Source: VFKU01 sp038916785
GTDB taxonomy: Bacteria; Hydrogenedentota; Hydrogenedentia; Hydrogenedentales; GCA-2746185
Length of the DNA stretch: 64,000 nt
Reading direction: 5' to 3'
NCBI GenBank assembly: GCA_038916785.1
Contig: JBCLBO010000010.1
Coordinates: 4,185-68,184 of the forward strand
Positions 19,810 to 28,224 of the stretch are shown piece by piece. The notes below the pieces were generated by a model. That model saw only the letters and a program-made list of their open reading frames with translations, was not told the origin of the DNA and did no database searches. The translations under genes and the position numbers were made by a program. The first letter of the stretch is position 1. Each line of letters opens with the position of its first letter.

Positions 19810-20277
19810 TTAGGCCTTGGGCATCGAGTAGTCTTGCCACTCGACGATCTTTCCGTCTCGCACGAAGAACAGGCCGGTGACGTGGAAGGCGTCCTCGCCG
19901 TCTTCGCGTGTGAAATAGTCGATGCGCTCGTTGATGACGAGATTCCCTATTGCGGCGGTGCGCAGGACCTCGAAGTGCGCCTTCTTGCGCGCGGCGAGGT
20001 ATTGCTTGGTACCCTCGGTCAGCGCGGCTTTTCCTTCAATGCGCGGCTGCCCTTCGATGATGCGGAAGGTGATTTTGTCGTCCCAGAATGCCGCGAGTTT
20101 TTCGGCGTCGAGGGAGTCCCACGCGGCGCAGAAGTCGTTGACTACTTTGATGTTCGCTTCTTCGTGCGCGTTGGATGCGGCGCTTGCGTCCGCGGCCATG
20201 GCGGACCCACCGCTCAGCGCCAATGCCGCTGCGCCCAGCCCGCTCAATGCGATGAATTCCCGGCGAATCGTATCCAT
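19810..20277 (-). CDS. Tat-exported SnoaL/limonene-epoxide-hydrolase-like protein
   Basis: A 155-residue protein. The ATG at 20277 is fixed by GAGGGAG nine bases upstream. Residues 5-13 (RREFIALSG) form a twin-arginine signal followed by a hydrophobic stretch and AMA cleavage. The mature ~120 residues have the NTF2-like pattern of SnoaL/LEH proteins: VNDFCAAWDSLDAEKLAAFW, then IEGKAAL, ending FFVRDGKIVEWQDY. Members isomerise or hydrolyse small molecules, or bind ligands. It is transcribed ahead of the VOC gene, so the two may act together outside the cytoplasm. Confidence 0.8.
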   Translation of the reverse strand: MDTIRREFIALSGLGAAALALSGGSAMAADASAASNAHEEANIKVVNDFCAAWDSLDAEKLAAFWDDKITFRIIEGQPRIEGKAALTEGTKQYLAARKKAHFEVLRTAAIGNLVINERIDYFTREDGEDAFHVTGLFFVRDGKIVEWQDYSMPKA

Positions 20278-20352
20278 GCGATCTCCCTCGTCTGCGCGCT
20301 CCGCGCGAAAGCGTCCAGCATGGCGAACGGCGGCCGGCAAAGGCAAGCTCCC

Positions 20353-20376
20353 ACCTTTTCTTTCATAAGAAAAGGT
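20353..20376. repeat. 10-bp inverted repeat (ACCTTTTCTT/AAGAAAAGGT)
   Basis: A perfect 10-bp stem with a TCAT loop in the ~380-base gap upstream of the SnoaL gene. The flanking CCAAAAGAAAC looks like a common intergenic repeat. Confidence 0.6.
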
Positions 20377-20405
20377 AGGCCAAAAGAAACGGTTGCCGCT
20401 TCGCG

Positions 20406-20433
20406 GGACCGCGGCAGCGAGCTGCCGCGGTCC
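20406..20433. repeat. 13-bp perfect GC-rich inverted repeat
   Basis: GGACCGCGGCAGC, a 2-base loop, then the exact reverse complement. No T tract follows on either strand, so it is not a standard terminator. It is the second of two adjacent hairpins in this gap. Confidence 0.65.
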
Positions 20434-20506
20434 ACATGGCGTTTAGCGGGGGTTGGTTCGGGTGGTGTGCGTTTTTTGTAGGCGTGGGCTGAAGGCGGAT
20501 TTTGGC

Positions 20507-20584
20507 ATGGGGAAGCTCAAGAAGGGACCAAAAGGACCAAAGAGACCGAAGCGACCGAAGGGTGGGAAACGGCGGAAAGGGTGA
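20507..20584 (+). other. Low-complexity GACCAAA-type tandem tract with a 25-codon Lys/Pro-rich frame
   Basis: Degenerate repeats of (G)GACCAAAG/GACCGAAG. They form an open frame encoding a basic peptide (MGKLKKGPKGPKRPKRPKGG and five more residues). There is no Shine-Dalgarno, so translation is doubtful. Confidence 0.4.
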
Positions 20585-20655
20585 TGAGGGGTTGGAGATT
20601 CAGAAACTTCGCGGTGGGGCCTGCGTAGTGTGACGGCGAATTGCGGGTGACCGGA

Positions 20656-21036
20656 TCAGTGCCCATCGGATTCGAGGTGAGGAAACTGACGCTGGTCTTC
20701 GATGCGTGCGGCGATGTCCGTGCGTTCTTGGCGGGCGTAGCGGCGGCGGGTCTGCATCCTTTCGATTTCGCGCTCGAGGATGATGTCCGCGAGTACTCGA
20801 TCCGGTTGCTCGTGCGGCGGACGTCGCACGGCTTCGGCGAACTTCTCCTCCGGGACGTCGAGCGTGTACATGCAACTGATCAGGCGGTCGAAGTCGTGGC
20901 GCAGCAGAAAATCCACTCGGCGCCGGAGTTCCTCGAGTAGCGCCTCGCGCCCGGGCCGGCCCGATCCGAGGGGCCCGACGCCCCATTGCTGCACGAGCGC
21001 GCGGTGAAGGTCTTCCCAATTGCAGGGTTCGTCCAT
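20656..21036 (-). CDS. Small hypothetical protein
   Basis: A 126-residue, charged, probably helical soluble protein. It has LLEELRRRVDFLLRHDFDRL near residue 33 and a C-terminal Arg/Glu-rich helix. No signal, membrane segment or known motif. It is divergent from the inositol oxygenase gene, with ~100 bases shared between them. Confidence 0.65.
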   Translation of the reverse strand: MDEPCNWEDLHRALVQQWGVGPLGSGRPGREALLEELRRRVDFLLRHDFDRLISCMYTLDVPEEKFAEAVRRPPHEQPDRVLADIILEREIERMQTRRRYARQERTDIAARIEDQRQFPHLESDGH

Positions 21037-21102
21037 GCGATCATTAGGCCAGAGCTCGGTGGGCCCTTCAATCCGGCGCGTGTTTTCGCCACGGAATTAC
21101 GC

Positions 21103-21108
21103 TATAAT
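21103..21108 (+). promoter_or_regulatory. -10 element for the inositol oxygenase gene
   Basis: A perfect TATAAT 31 bases before the ATG at 21140. No good -35 is seen 16-18 bases upstream (best GTGTTT), so an activator may be needed. Confidence 0.5.
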
Positions 21109-21139
21109 TGAACAGATTCTCACAAACCGGAGTCATCTA

Positions 21140-22012
21140 ATGTCCGATGTCAAGAAGTCCGCAGGCCCGTTGCAATCTCTCGACGAATGGGAAGAGTTCG
21201 TCGTGGAGCGCTACCCCGAAGAGGGCGTGACCGCGGAGAAGTTCGACAAGGACTTCCGGAACTACGACAACCCGGCACGGGCGGGCGTGCGCGAGTTTTA
21301 CCGGCAGAACCACGAGCACCAGACGCTGGAGTTCGCACGCGCGAAGAAGTCCGAATACGGCAAGCGGGACTATCGCGAGATGGGCGTGTGGGAGGCCTGC
21401 GAATATCTCAATACGCTGGTGGACGACAGCGACCCCGACACCGACCTCACGCAGATTCAACACCTGCTGCAAACGTCGGAGGCGATTCGCGCGGACGGCC
21501 ATCCGCGTTGGTTCGTGCTGACCGGGCTCATTCACGACTTGGGCAAGACGCTGTGCCTGCGCGGCGAGCCGCAGTGGGCGGTGGTCGGCGATACGTTTCC
21601 GCTCGGCTGCAAATTCTCCGGCAAGGTGGTCTATCCTGAATTCTTCGGGCTCAATCCGGACTCGAAGGACCCGGACTTGATGACTGAGTGCGGCATCTAC
21701 GAGGAAGGCTGCGGGCTCGACGCGGTGACGATGTCGTGGGGCCACGACGAATACATGTACCTGATCGCGAAGGACCACCTGCCGGAGTCCGCGCTGTACA
21801 TGATCCGGTACCACAGCTTTTATGCCGCGCACCGCGAGGGCGAGTATCAGCACCTCATGAACGATCACGATCGCGAGATGTTCACGTGGGTGAAGGCGTT
21901 TAACCCCTACGACCTATACTCGAAGGCCGATCAGCCGCCCAACATCGCCGGGCTTAAGCCGTATTACGAAGACCTCATCGCCGAGTTTTTTCCCGAGAAG
22001 GTGCGCTGGTAG
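21140..22012 (+). CDS. myo-Inositol oxygenase (MIOX)
   Basis: A 290-residue protein close in length to animal MIOX (285). It oxidises myo-inositol to D-glucuronate with a mixed-valent di-iron centre. Candidate iron ligands are all in place: His108 (QHLLQTSEAIR), His132-Asp133 (GLIHDLGKT), His202 (SWGHDEYMY), His225 (IRYHSFYAAHREGEY) and Asp258 (AFNPYDLYSK). The start at 21140 is chosen from homology; the upstream frame overlaps the divergent gene. No uronate or inositol catabolic genes lie beside it, so the pathway partners are elsewhere. Confidence 0.95.
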   Translation: MSDVKKSAGPLQSLDEWEEFVVERYPEEGVTAEKFDKDFRNYDNPARAGVREFYRQNHEHQTLEFARAKKSEYGKRDYREMGVWEACEYLNTLVDDSDPDTDLTQIQHLLQTSEAIRADGHPRWFVLTGLIHDLGKTLCLRGEPQWAVVGDTFPLGCKFSGKVVYPEFFGLNPDSKDPDLMTECGIYEEGCGLDAVTMSWGHDEYMYLIAKDHLPESALYMIRYHSFYAAHREGEYQHLMNDHDREMFTWVKAFNPYDLYSKADQPPNIAGLKPYYEDLIAEFFPEKVRW

Positions 22013-22088
22013 CCGATACCAAAATGGGGATCGCCCCACGCGCGACTCGTAGAGGGCGGGCCTTCGGGCGAATGCTACACTCCTCTCC

Positions 22089-23105
22089 ATGAAATCCTTT
22101 GGCCTCGACGAAATCCAGGACCTCGTGATCGCCGGTGTCGGCCCGCCGGCGCTGGTGGCGCTGCTCGAGGCCAAGCGCGCGGGACTCTCCGCCGTCGGCA
22201 TCGACAAAGGGCCGGTGTGTAGCGCACTGGTCAAGCACCCGACCTACATGAAATGGTTCTCGACCTCGGACAGGCTCGAGCTGGCCGGTTTTCCGCTGCT
22301 CACCGAAGAGAAGAGCCCGACGAAGCGCGAGTATCTGAAATACTGCCGCGCGTTCCTCCGCTACCACGATCTGAAGGTCAACACGTATCGCGCGGTGACC
22401 GCGATCCACCGCGAGGGGGACCGGTTCCGCGTGGACGCGCAGGACGACTTCGGCCGCGCCTACGCGTGGCGCGCGCGGAACGTCATCGTCGGCACGGGTT
22501 TCTACGACAACCCCCGGCCGATCCACGTCCCCGGCGAACACCTCGCTCACGTCACGCACCATTTCTCTGAGCCGCACATGTATGCCTTTCATGATGTAGT
22601 CGTGATCGGCGGCGGTAGTTCCGCGGCCGAGGCCGCGCTCGAACTCTGGCGCGAGGGCGCGCGCGTCACGGTCGTCATGCGCGACGAACGATTTCGCACG
22701 AAATTCTGGGTCGAACCGGACATCGAGAACCGGATTAAGGAAGGCTCGATCGCGTGCTTCCGGCACTCGCGCGTGATTGAGATTTCGCCGGACGCGGTGA
22801 CCATCATCGATCGCGAAGGCGAGATCGATCGCATCGCTGCGGATTTTGTGCTCGCGATGACCGGCTACGAGCCGGACACCTCGATGCTCAAGGCGGCGGG
22901 CGCGCACGTGGATCCGAACACGAACAAGCCGCTGCTGAACGACCACCTCGAAACCAACGTGCCCGGCCTCTACGTATTGGGCACGCTCATCGCGGGAGTC
23001 GAGTCAAACGTCGTGTTCATCGAGAACAGCCGCGACCACGGCGCGCGGATTGTGCGGCACCTTCTCGAGCGGCGTGGGGTTTCACCGCATGTCCCGGCCA
23101 AGTAA
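22089..23105 (+). CDS. ypdA: YpdA-family NAD(P)H-dependent flavin oxidoreductase
   Basis: A 338-residue two-dinucleotide-fold flavoprotein. FAD motif GVGPPAL near residue 16 (the usual GAGP-C/I-GL) and NAD(P)H motif VIGGGSSAAEAALELWREGA near 172. SPTKREYLKYCRAFLRYHDL and NVVFIENSRDHGARIV are characteristic of YpdA/putative bacillithiol disulfide reductases. No CxxC is present, as in YpdA and unlike thioredoxin reductase. YpdA recycles bacillithiol disulfide in Firmicutes; whether this organism makes bacillithiol cannot be judged here. No Shine-Dalgarno is visible. Confidence 0.87.
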   Translation: MKSFGLDEIQDLVIAGVGPPALVALLEAKRAGLSAVGIDKGPVCSALVKHPTYMKWFSTSDRLELAGFPLLTEEKSPTKREYLKYCRAFLRYHDLKVNTYRAVTAIHREGDRFRVDAQDDFGRAYAWRARNVIVGTGFYDNPRPIHVPGEHLAHVTHHFSEPHMYAFHDVVVIGGGSSAAEAALELWREGARVTVVMRDERFRTKFWVEPDIENRIKEGSIACFRHSRVIEISPDAVTIIDREGEIDRIAADFVLAMTGYEPDTSMLKAAGAHVDPNTNKPLLNDHLETNVPGLYVLGTLIAGVESNVVFIENSRDHGARIVRHLLERRGVSPHVPAK

Positions 23106-23241
23106 AGGGGCCGCTCAGTGGATCGCCGGTATCGCGAATACGTCAGCCCGAAGAACTGGCGCGCTTGGGTCGAGCCGGTGCGCATGTGCATCCAAAGGGT
23201 GTAGTCAGTCCCGCAGCCGCGGAAAAATCGGGAGACCCCAA

Positions 23242-23883
23242 ATGAAAAAGCTCTGTGTGCTCGTTCTCTTCACGGGCGTCGTCATGCTGAACGTGATCGG
23301 CGTGGCGGACGAGGCGCCCGCCGCTGTGCCCGGACCGCCGCCGCAAGGGATGACGCAGCCGGCGTATGACGATCAGGGCCGGCTCATCCGCCCCGAGGGC
23401 TATCGGAACTGGGTGTTCGTGGGCTCCTCGCTGGGCCTCGATTACTCCCAGCCGATCGAGGGCCAGTATTCGGCCGGCGTATTCCACCATGTGTACATGC
23501 AGCCGGAGGCGGTGAAGCACTATCAGGAGACCGGCAATTTTCCGGATAAGACCATGTTGGTCATGGAAAATTACACCGCCGGCACCAAGGACGAGAACAC
23601 CGCGAAAGAATTGACGAAGGGCAAAGAGGAATTCGAAAATCTCAACGGCCACTTCTCCGACGCGCGCGTCGGCGTTGAGGCCGCGGTGAAGGACAGCGCG
23701 AAGGGGCCGGACTCGTGGTCTTACTACGCGTTCGGTTTGCGCACCGGACTGCTGCCGGCGGCCAAGGCCTTCCCGAAGAAATCCTGCTGGGACTGCCACG
23801 ACAAACACGCCGCCGTGGACAATGTCTTCGTGCAGTTTTATCCGATACTCCGCGAAGCGCGCGCCGAGACAAAGCCGGAATAG
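23242..23883 (+). CDS. Exported cytochrome P460-like mono-haem protein
   Basis: A 213-residue protein with GGGAG ahead of the ATG and a signal peptide (residues 1-~23). The mature protein has the P460 beta-sheet pattern: GYRNWVFVGSSLGLDY near 54, then VYMQPEAVKHYQETGNFPDK. The haem motif CWDCH lies near residue 184, followed by KHAAVDNVFVQFYPIL. P460 enzymes oxidise hydroxylamine or NO. Others in this family are plain periplasmic cytochromes, so the substrate is open. Confidence 0.8.
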   Translation: MKKLCVLVLFTGVVMLNVIGVADEAPAAVPGPPPQGMTQPAYDDQGRLIRPEGYRNWVFVGSSLGLDYSQPIEGQYSAGVFHHVYMQPEAVKHYQETGNFPDKTMLVMENYTAGTKDENTAKELTKGKEEFENLNGHFSDARVGVEAAVKDSAKGPDSWSYYAFGLRTGLLPAAKAFPKKSCWDCHDKHAAVDNVFVQFYPILREARAETKPE

Positions 23884-23902
23884 CACAATTTCGATGACGT
23901 CG

Positions 23903-23974
23903 GGGAGGGTCGCGCTCCTGCGCGACCGAAGTATCGTGGCGCGTACAACGGTCGCGCAGGAGCGCGACCCTCCC
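23903..23974. repeat. 72-bp dispersed hairpin element, copy 1
   Basis: Perfect 26-bp inverted arms (23903-23928 and 23949-23974) around a 20-base loop. A second copy with the same 26+20+26 geometry lies at 29090-29161. The arms differ at one position, and the change is compensated on the other arm (T-A here, C-G there). The right arm ends 11 bases before the comB start. Confidence 0.9.
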
Positions 23975-23985
23975 GATGAGGCGTC

Positions 23986-24714
23986 TTGCGAACCTGGCAC
24001 CTGATTGAAGGCGAGGCTGGGTGCGCCTATGCGCGCGAACGCGGCTGCGCCGCCGTAATCGTCGATGCCCTGCGCGCGAGCGCGACCGCCGCTGCCGTAC
24101 TTGATGCTGGCGCCACCGAAATCCTCGTCGTCGGCGAAGTGGAGGACGCTCTCCGCGCTCGCCGCGAATTCTGGACCGGCGCCCTGCTCTTCGGCGAACG
24201 CGGCGGCCTGCCGCCAGAAGGTTTCGATTTCGGCAACAGCCCCCGCGACGCGCACCACGCCCGCGGCCGCCGCGTGATCTTCACCACGTCGAACGGCTCC
24301 GCGCGCCTGCTCCAAGCCTGGGGCGCGCCGTCCATTCACTTCGGCACGACGACCAACGCGCTCGCGGTCGTCGAACTTCTCTCGAATCAACCGCACGACG
24401 TCGTGCTCATCCCCGCGGGCAAAGTGGGCCATCCCGGCTACGACGCGCTAGAAGATTGGGTGGCGGCGGCCGCCATCGCCATGCTCGCCGACGCGCCCAT
24501 CGGCGAAGGCGCGCTTTTCTACCGCGACACCCGCCAGATGATCGAGCTCGACGGTGTCCTCAACCTCTTCCAGTCCGCCCCCCACGCCAGCGAACTCCGC
24601 AAGGTCGGCCTCGCCGCCGACATCGCCGTCTGCGCCCAGATGAACACCGCGCGCGCCGTGCCTACGGCGACAGAAAAAACATCAGACGGCCTCGTACTCC
24701 GTCGCGCCAGCTGA
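23986..24714 (+). CDS. comB: ComB-family 2-phosphosulfolactate phosphatase
   Basis: A 242-residue protein of the ComB family, which hydrolyses 2-phospho-3-sulfolactate in coenzyme M or sulfolactate synthesis; many bacterial members have unproven roles. Family stretches: VIVDALRASATAAAVLDAGA near residue 24, FGNSPRDA near 80, FTTSNGSARLL near 97 and the IPAGKVGHPGYDALEDW region near 145. The TTG at 23986 is the only workable start after the hairpin element. The original start region may have been altered by that element. Confidence 0.82.
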   Translation: MRTWHLIEGEAGCAYARERGCAAVIVDALRASATAAAVLDAGATEILVVGEVEDALRARREFWTGALLFGERGGLPPEGFDFGNSPRDAHHARGRRVIFTTSNGSARLLQAWGAPSIHFGTTTNALAVVELLSNQPHDVVLIPAGKVGHPGYDALEDWVAAAAIAMLADAPIGEGALFYRDTRQMIELDGVLNLFQSAPHASELRKVGLAADIAVCAQMNTARAVPTATEKTSDGLVLRRAS

Positions 24715-24730
24715 AAGCAGCGCCGCAACC

Positions 24731-25636
24731 CTAAGCGCCGTGAGCGCGCAGGTATTCGGCCACTTCGTCCAACGCCGCCGGGGTCACGCCGGGAATCGTG
24801 AGTTTGATCATCTGCAGGAAGTGCTCAATCTCGTTGGGCCGGGCCGGAAAACCGACGTTGCCCTCCGGACTGTCGGAAGTCGTCAGTGGCGTGCCCTGGG
24901 CGTCGGTAAACGCGAACCAAGGAACGCCGCCTTCGCGCGACCCGAGAGAACTCCGCAGCTTCGATCCCTTCGCCATTCGCGCCTCGTCGATCTTCACAAA
25001 AACGAAGCGGGGCGCCAGCACCCTAGCCGCGAGTTCGGTCTTCAGGAACGCATCCAGGCGCTTGCACCAGCCGCAGGTGGGCGTCGAGAATCGGACGAAT
25101 ACCAGTTTCTCATCCGCAGCCGCCGCGCGCTTTGCCGCGCTGAAGACTTTGTTCGCGTTGACTTGCGCCGGTTTCCAATCGTTGAGGAAGGCCAACACCT
25201 TCGCGGGAACGTGATGGTCGCCTTCCGTGAGTGTGCCGGTCTCTTGGTCAGTCAGCTTCTTTCCATCCGCGTCGAGAATCGTTAGGTACGGAACGCCTTC
25301 AAACCGTGTGCCCAACGACCTCGCGAGCGCCTCGTTCTTGTTCGAGTCCACCATGACGACTTCGTATTCGGACGCCAGCGCCTGGGCGATATCTGCGTCG
25401 TTCTGAAAGAGGTCGTGCAGCTTGTAGCACCAGCCGCACCAGTTGCCGCCCCACTGAATCAATACGCGCTTGTTGTCGGCGCTGGCGCGCTGGAGCGCCT
25501 CATCAATCAGGGTTCTGGCGTCAGCCGACTCATCGTAGATAGGGGTTCGTTCAGTGTTAGCCGCCGTGCACGCCCCCGTCAAGACTAGTGCGCCCAACAT
25601 TGTTCCGGCGGAAATGAGATGTCCCAACGCACGCAT
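24731..25636 (-). CDS. Lipoprotein with two thioredoxin-like domains
   Basis: A 301-residue lipoprotein (lipobox LTGAC, Cys23) with AAAGGAGGA ahead of the ATG. Domain 1 has WCGWC near residue 67 (QWGGNWCGWCYKLHDLF). Domain 2 has CGWC near 190 (FSTPTCGWCKRLDAFL). Each keeps the cis-Pro region (GVPYLTI, GVPWFAF). It probably acts as an envelope thiol-disulfide reductase. It converges with comB, only 16 bases apart. Confidence 0.85.
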   Translation of the reverse strand: MRALGHLISAGTMLGALVLTGACTAANTERTPIYDESADARTLIDEALQRASADNKRVLIQWGGNWCGWCYKLHDLFQNDADIAQALASEYEVVMVDSNKNEALARSLGTRFEGVPYLTILDADGKKLTDQETGTLTEGDHHVPAKVLAFLNDWKPAQVNANKVFSAAKRAAAADEKLVFVRFSTPTCGWCKRLDAFLKTELAARVLAPRFVFVKIDEARMAKGSKLRSSLGSREGGVPWFAFTDAQGTPLTTSDSPEGNVGFPARPNEIEHFLQMIKLTIPGVTPAALDEVAEYLRAHGA

Positions 25637-25837
25637 GACATGTCCTCCTTTGGGTTGGCGTCAACCCTCGATACATAGCCATCCAAACCAACCCAACTTT
25701 AGTGTATACCTTTTTCGCGACAGAAGAGGGTGCCAAAAACTCGCCTCCAGACACTTTGCCCACATTTGAGTTCTCCGTTTCGCCGCGCTCCGCCTAAGCG
25801 ATTGAGCTCGCAGCAGTAACATCGTTCGAGAACACTC

Positions 25838-25866
25838 TTGCCATATCTCCCCAACCGTCCTATACT
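25838..25866 (+). promoter_or_regulatory. Sigma-70-type promoter for the EF-G-like gene
   Basis: TTGCCA (25838-25843), a 17-base spacer, TATACT (25861-25866): five of six consensus bases in each box. It implies a leader of about 130 bases before the ATG at 26005. The remaining ~200 bases between the thioredoxin gene and this promoter show nothing I can name. Confidence 0.72.
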
Positions 25867-26004
25867 GTTCGATGAAGCTGTGGGAAGAGGCGCCTGGCGC
25901 GGGCCTTGTCCACTGCGGCCGAGGATTGGATGCGCCGGGCATGAGGAGAGATCGGATGGTGTAACGCCGCGCCGCGTTGGCGCCGCGCACAGGAGGACTG
26001 CCCA

Positions 26005-28038
26005 ATGGCTACCGACTATGCGAAAGTACGCAACGTGGGAATTGTAGGTCACGGGGGGACCGGTAAGACTACGCTGATCGAGCACCTGCTGCACGCCACA
26101 GGAAAAACCCCCCGCCTGGGCACCATCGAGCAGGGCAACACGGTGGGAGACTACCTCCCGGAAGAAATCAGCCACAAGCACACGACTACGCTCAAACTCA
26201 TGCACGTCGAATGGCGCGGCGCGCGTGTGCATCTCGTGGACCATCCCGGCTATCTCGATTTCATCGGTGAACTCGCGTCGTCCGCGCCGATACTCGACGG
26301 CATGGCTATTCTTATCGACGCGACCTCCGGCCCGCGCGCCGGCTCTGATGTCGCGATGCAGTACGCGGCGAAGTACGGCATCCCGCGGATCATCTTCTTG
26401 AATAAACTCGACGCCGAGAACCTGGACTACGACGCGATCATCGCGCGGATCCAGGAAGCCTACGGAAAAATCTGCGTGCCGCTCGACGTGCCCAACGCGA
26501 CCGGCAGCGCATTCAAGGAGGTCGCCTCGGTGCTCAACGGCGCACCCGGCGCGCTGCAAGAAAAAATCGCGGCCATCCGCACCGGGATGATGGACGCCGT
26601 CGCCGAATCCGACGACGAACTGCTGGAGAGGTATCTTGAGACCGGCGAACTCTCACACGAAGACTTCGAGCGCGGCCTGCGCGCCGGCATAAAAAAAGGG
26701 ACCATCGTGCCCATCATCGCGGGCAGCGCCGCAAAGGGCCTCGGGCTCAATGAACTGCTGGATGCTATCGTCGCGGAGTTCCCCTCGCCGCTCGAACGCC
26801 GCGTCGTCGCGCGCAACGGCGGGCCGGACCCGATCGAGGTGCCCGTTTCCCCCTCCGCGCCCTTCCTGGGCCAGGTTTTCCGTTCGGTCGTCGATCCGCA
26901 TGCGGGGCACTTGACGATGTTCCGCGTGCTCTCGGGGACGCTGAAGTCGGAATCCGAGTTTTTCAACGTGACCACCGGCGTGAAGGAGCGCACGGGCAAG
27001 ATATTTTTGCTCAACGGCAAGACCCAGGAGATCGTGGACGAAGTGGGGCCGGGGGATCTCGCCGCGATGACCAAGCTCAAGCACACGCACTTTGGCGACA
27101 CGATCGCCGCGATCGGCGTCGAGTGGAAATTGCCGAAGATCGAGCTGCCGGAGTCTCTGGTCAAGCGCGCGATCGTCGCGAAATCCCGGGCGGATGACGA
27201 CAAGCTCGGCGAGGCGCTGAACCGGCTCGCCGAGGAAGACCCGACGTTTCATCATCACCGCGACCCCGCCACGCGCGAGCACGTCATCCTCGGCATGGGC
27301 GAGATGCAGATCGAAATCCTCGTTGAGCGGATGCGCAACAAATTCCACGTCAGCGCGGAAACGCGCCTGCCGAAAGTGGCGTACAAGGAGACGGTGAAGG
27401 GCACGGTGGAAGTGCGCGGCAGACATAAGAAACAGTCCGGCGGCCACGGCCAATACGGCGACGCCCACATCCGCATCGCGCCGAACGTGCGCGGCGGCGG
27501 CTACAAATTCGTCGATAGCGTCGTCGGCGGCTCCGTCCCGCGGCAGTACATCCCCGCGGTGGACAAGGGTTGCGTCGAGTCCCTCGACCGCGGCGTGCTC
27601 GCGGGCTATCCCGTGGTCGATATCATCGTCGAACTTTTCGACGGCTCGTACCACGACGTCGACTCCTCCGAAATGGCCTTCAAGGTCGCCGCGCACCACG
27701 CGATCCATGAGGGCGTGCTGAAGGCGCAGCCCTGCCTGATCGAGCCCGTCATCGAACTCGCGGTGACTGCGCCGATCGAGTTCATGGGCGACATCACCGG
27801 AAACCTCAGCGCCCGCCGCGGCCGCATCCTCGGCATGGACTCCGACGGCGGCCACAAAGAGACCATTCGCGCCGCCGTGCCCGAGGCTGAAATCCTGCGT
27901 TACTCCACCGATCTGCGCAGCATGACCCAAGGCCTGGGCACCTACACGCTAAAATTCAGCCACTACGAAGAGGTCCCCGATCACATCGCCCAGCCGCTCA
28001 TCGCCGCCTTCCAACGCGCGCGCGCAGTGGGCGAATGA
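26005..28038 (+). CDS. EF-G-like translational GTPase (EF-G-2 subfamily)
   Basis: A 677-residue protein with the five-domain EF-G layout and AGGAGG ahead of the ATG. Its GTPase motifs differ from true EF-G: P-loop GHGGTGKTT (residues 15-23), switch region ISHKHTTTL in place of RGITI, DHPG for DTPG, and NKLD. The C-terminal domains read GRHKKQSGGHGQYGDAHIRI (domain IV start) and ITGNLSARRGRILGMDSDGG (domain V). This matches the EF-G-2/EF-G-like class, whose role is not translocation proper and is poorly known. It stands alone between a promoter and a terminator. Confidence 0.9.
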   Translation: MATDYAKVRNVGIVGHGGTGKTTLIEHLLHATGKTPRLGTIEQGNTVGDYLPEEISHKHTTTLKLMHVEWRGARVHLVDHPGYLDFIGELASSAPILDGMAILIDATSGPRAGSDVAMQYAAKYGIPRIIFLNKLDAENLDYDAIIARIQEAYGKICVPLDVPNATGSAFKEVASVLNGAPGALQEKIAAIRTGMMDAVAESDDELLERYLETGELSHEDFERGLRAGIKKGTIVPIIAGSAAKGLGLNELLDAIVAEFPSPLERRVVARNGGPDPIEVPVSPSAPFLGQVFRSVVDPHAGHLTMFRVLSGTLKSESEFFNVTTGVKERTGKIFLLNGKTQEIVDEVGPGDLAAMTKLKHTHFGDTIAAIGVEWKLPKIELPESLVKRAIVAKSRADDDKLGEALNRLAEEDPTFHHHRDPATREHVILGMGEMQIEILVERMRNKFHVSAETRLPKVAYKETVKGTVEVRGRHKKQSGGHGQYGDAHIRIAPNVRGGGYKFVDSVVGGSVPRQYIPAVDKGCVESLDRGVLAGYPVVDIIVELFDGSYHDVDSSEMAFKVAAHHAIHEGVLKAQPCLIEPVIELAVTAPIEFMGDITGNLSARRGRILGMDSDGGHKETIRAAVPEAEILRYSTDLRSMTQGLGTYTLKFSHYEEVPDHIAQPLIAAFQRARAVGE

Positions 28039-28074
28039 TCGAACCGCGAGCGGCGAACCCGCCAGTCTCTGTGC

Positions 28075-28108
28075 CACCCCTAAGCTCGGCTTAGGGGTGT
28101 TCTTTATT
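28075..28108 (+). terminator. Rho-independent terminator of the EF-G-like gene
   Basis: An 11-bp perfect stem (28075-28085 with 28089-28099) and a 3-base loop are followed by TTCTTTATT. It lies 36 bases after the stop codon. Confidence 0.88.
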
Positions 28109-28224
28109 ACGCGCCTCCGTTCCATACGTCGTAGCTGAGCTCATCTGCGCCCTGCTGCCGCGATGCACGCGCAGCATCCAGCGAATTACACGAACAGCGC
28201 CATTTCCGAGTACGATTACACCCC

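Noticed and set aside
25873..25965. A 30-codon frame in the EF-G-like gene's leader (possible leader peptide)
   Set aside because: No Shine-Dalgarno, no regulatory codon run and no paired attenuator hairpins; likely chance.
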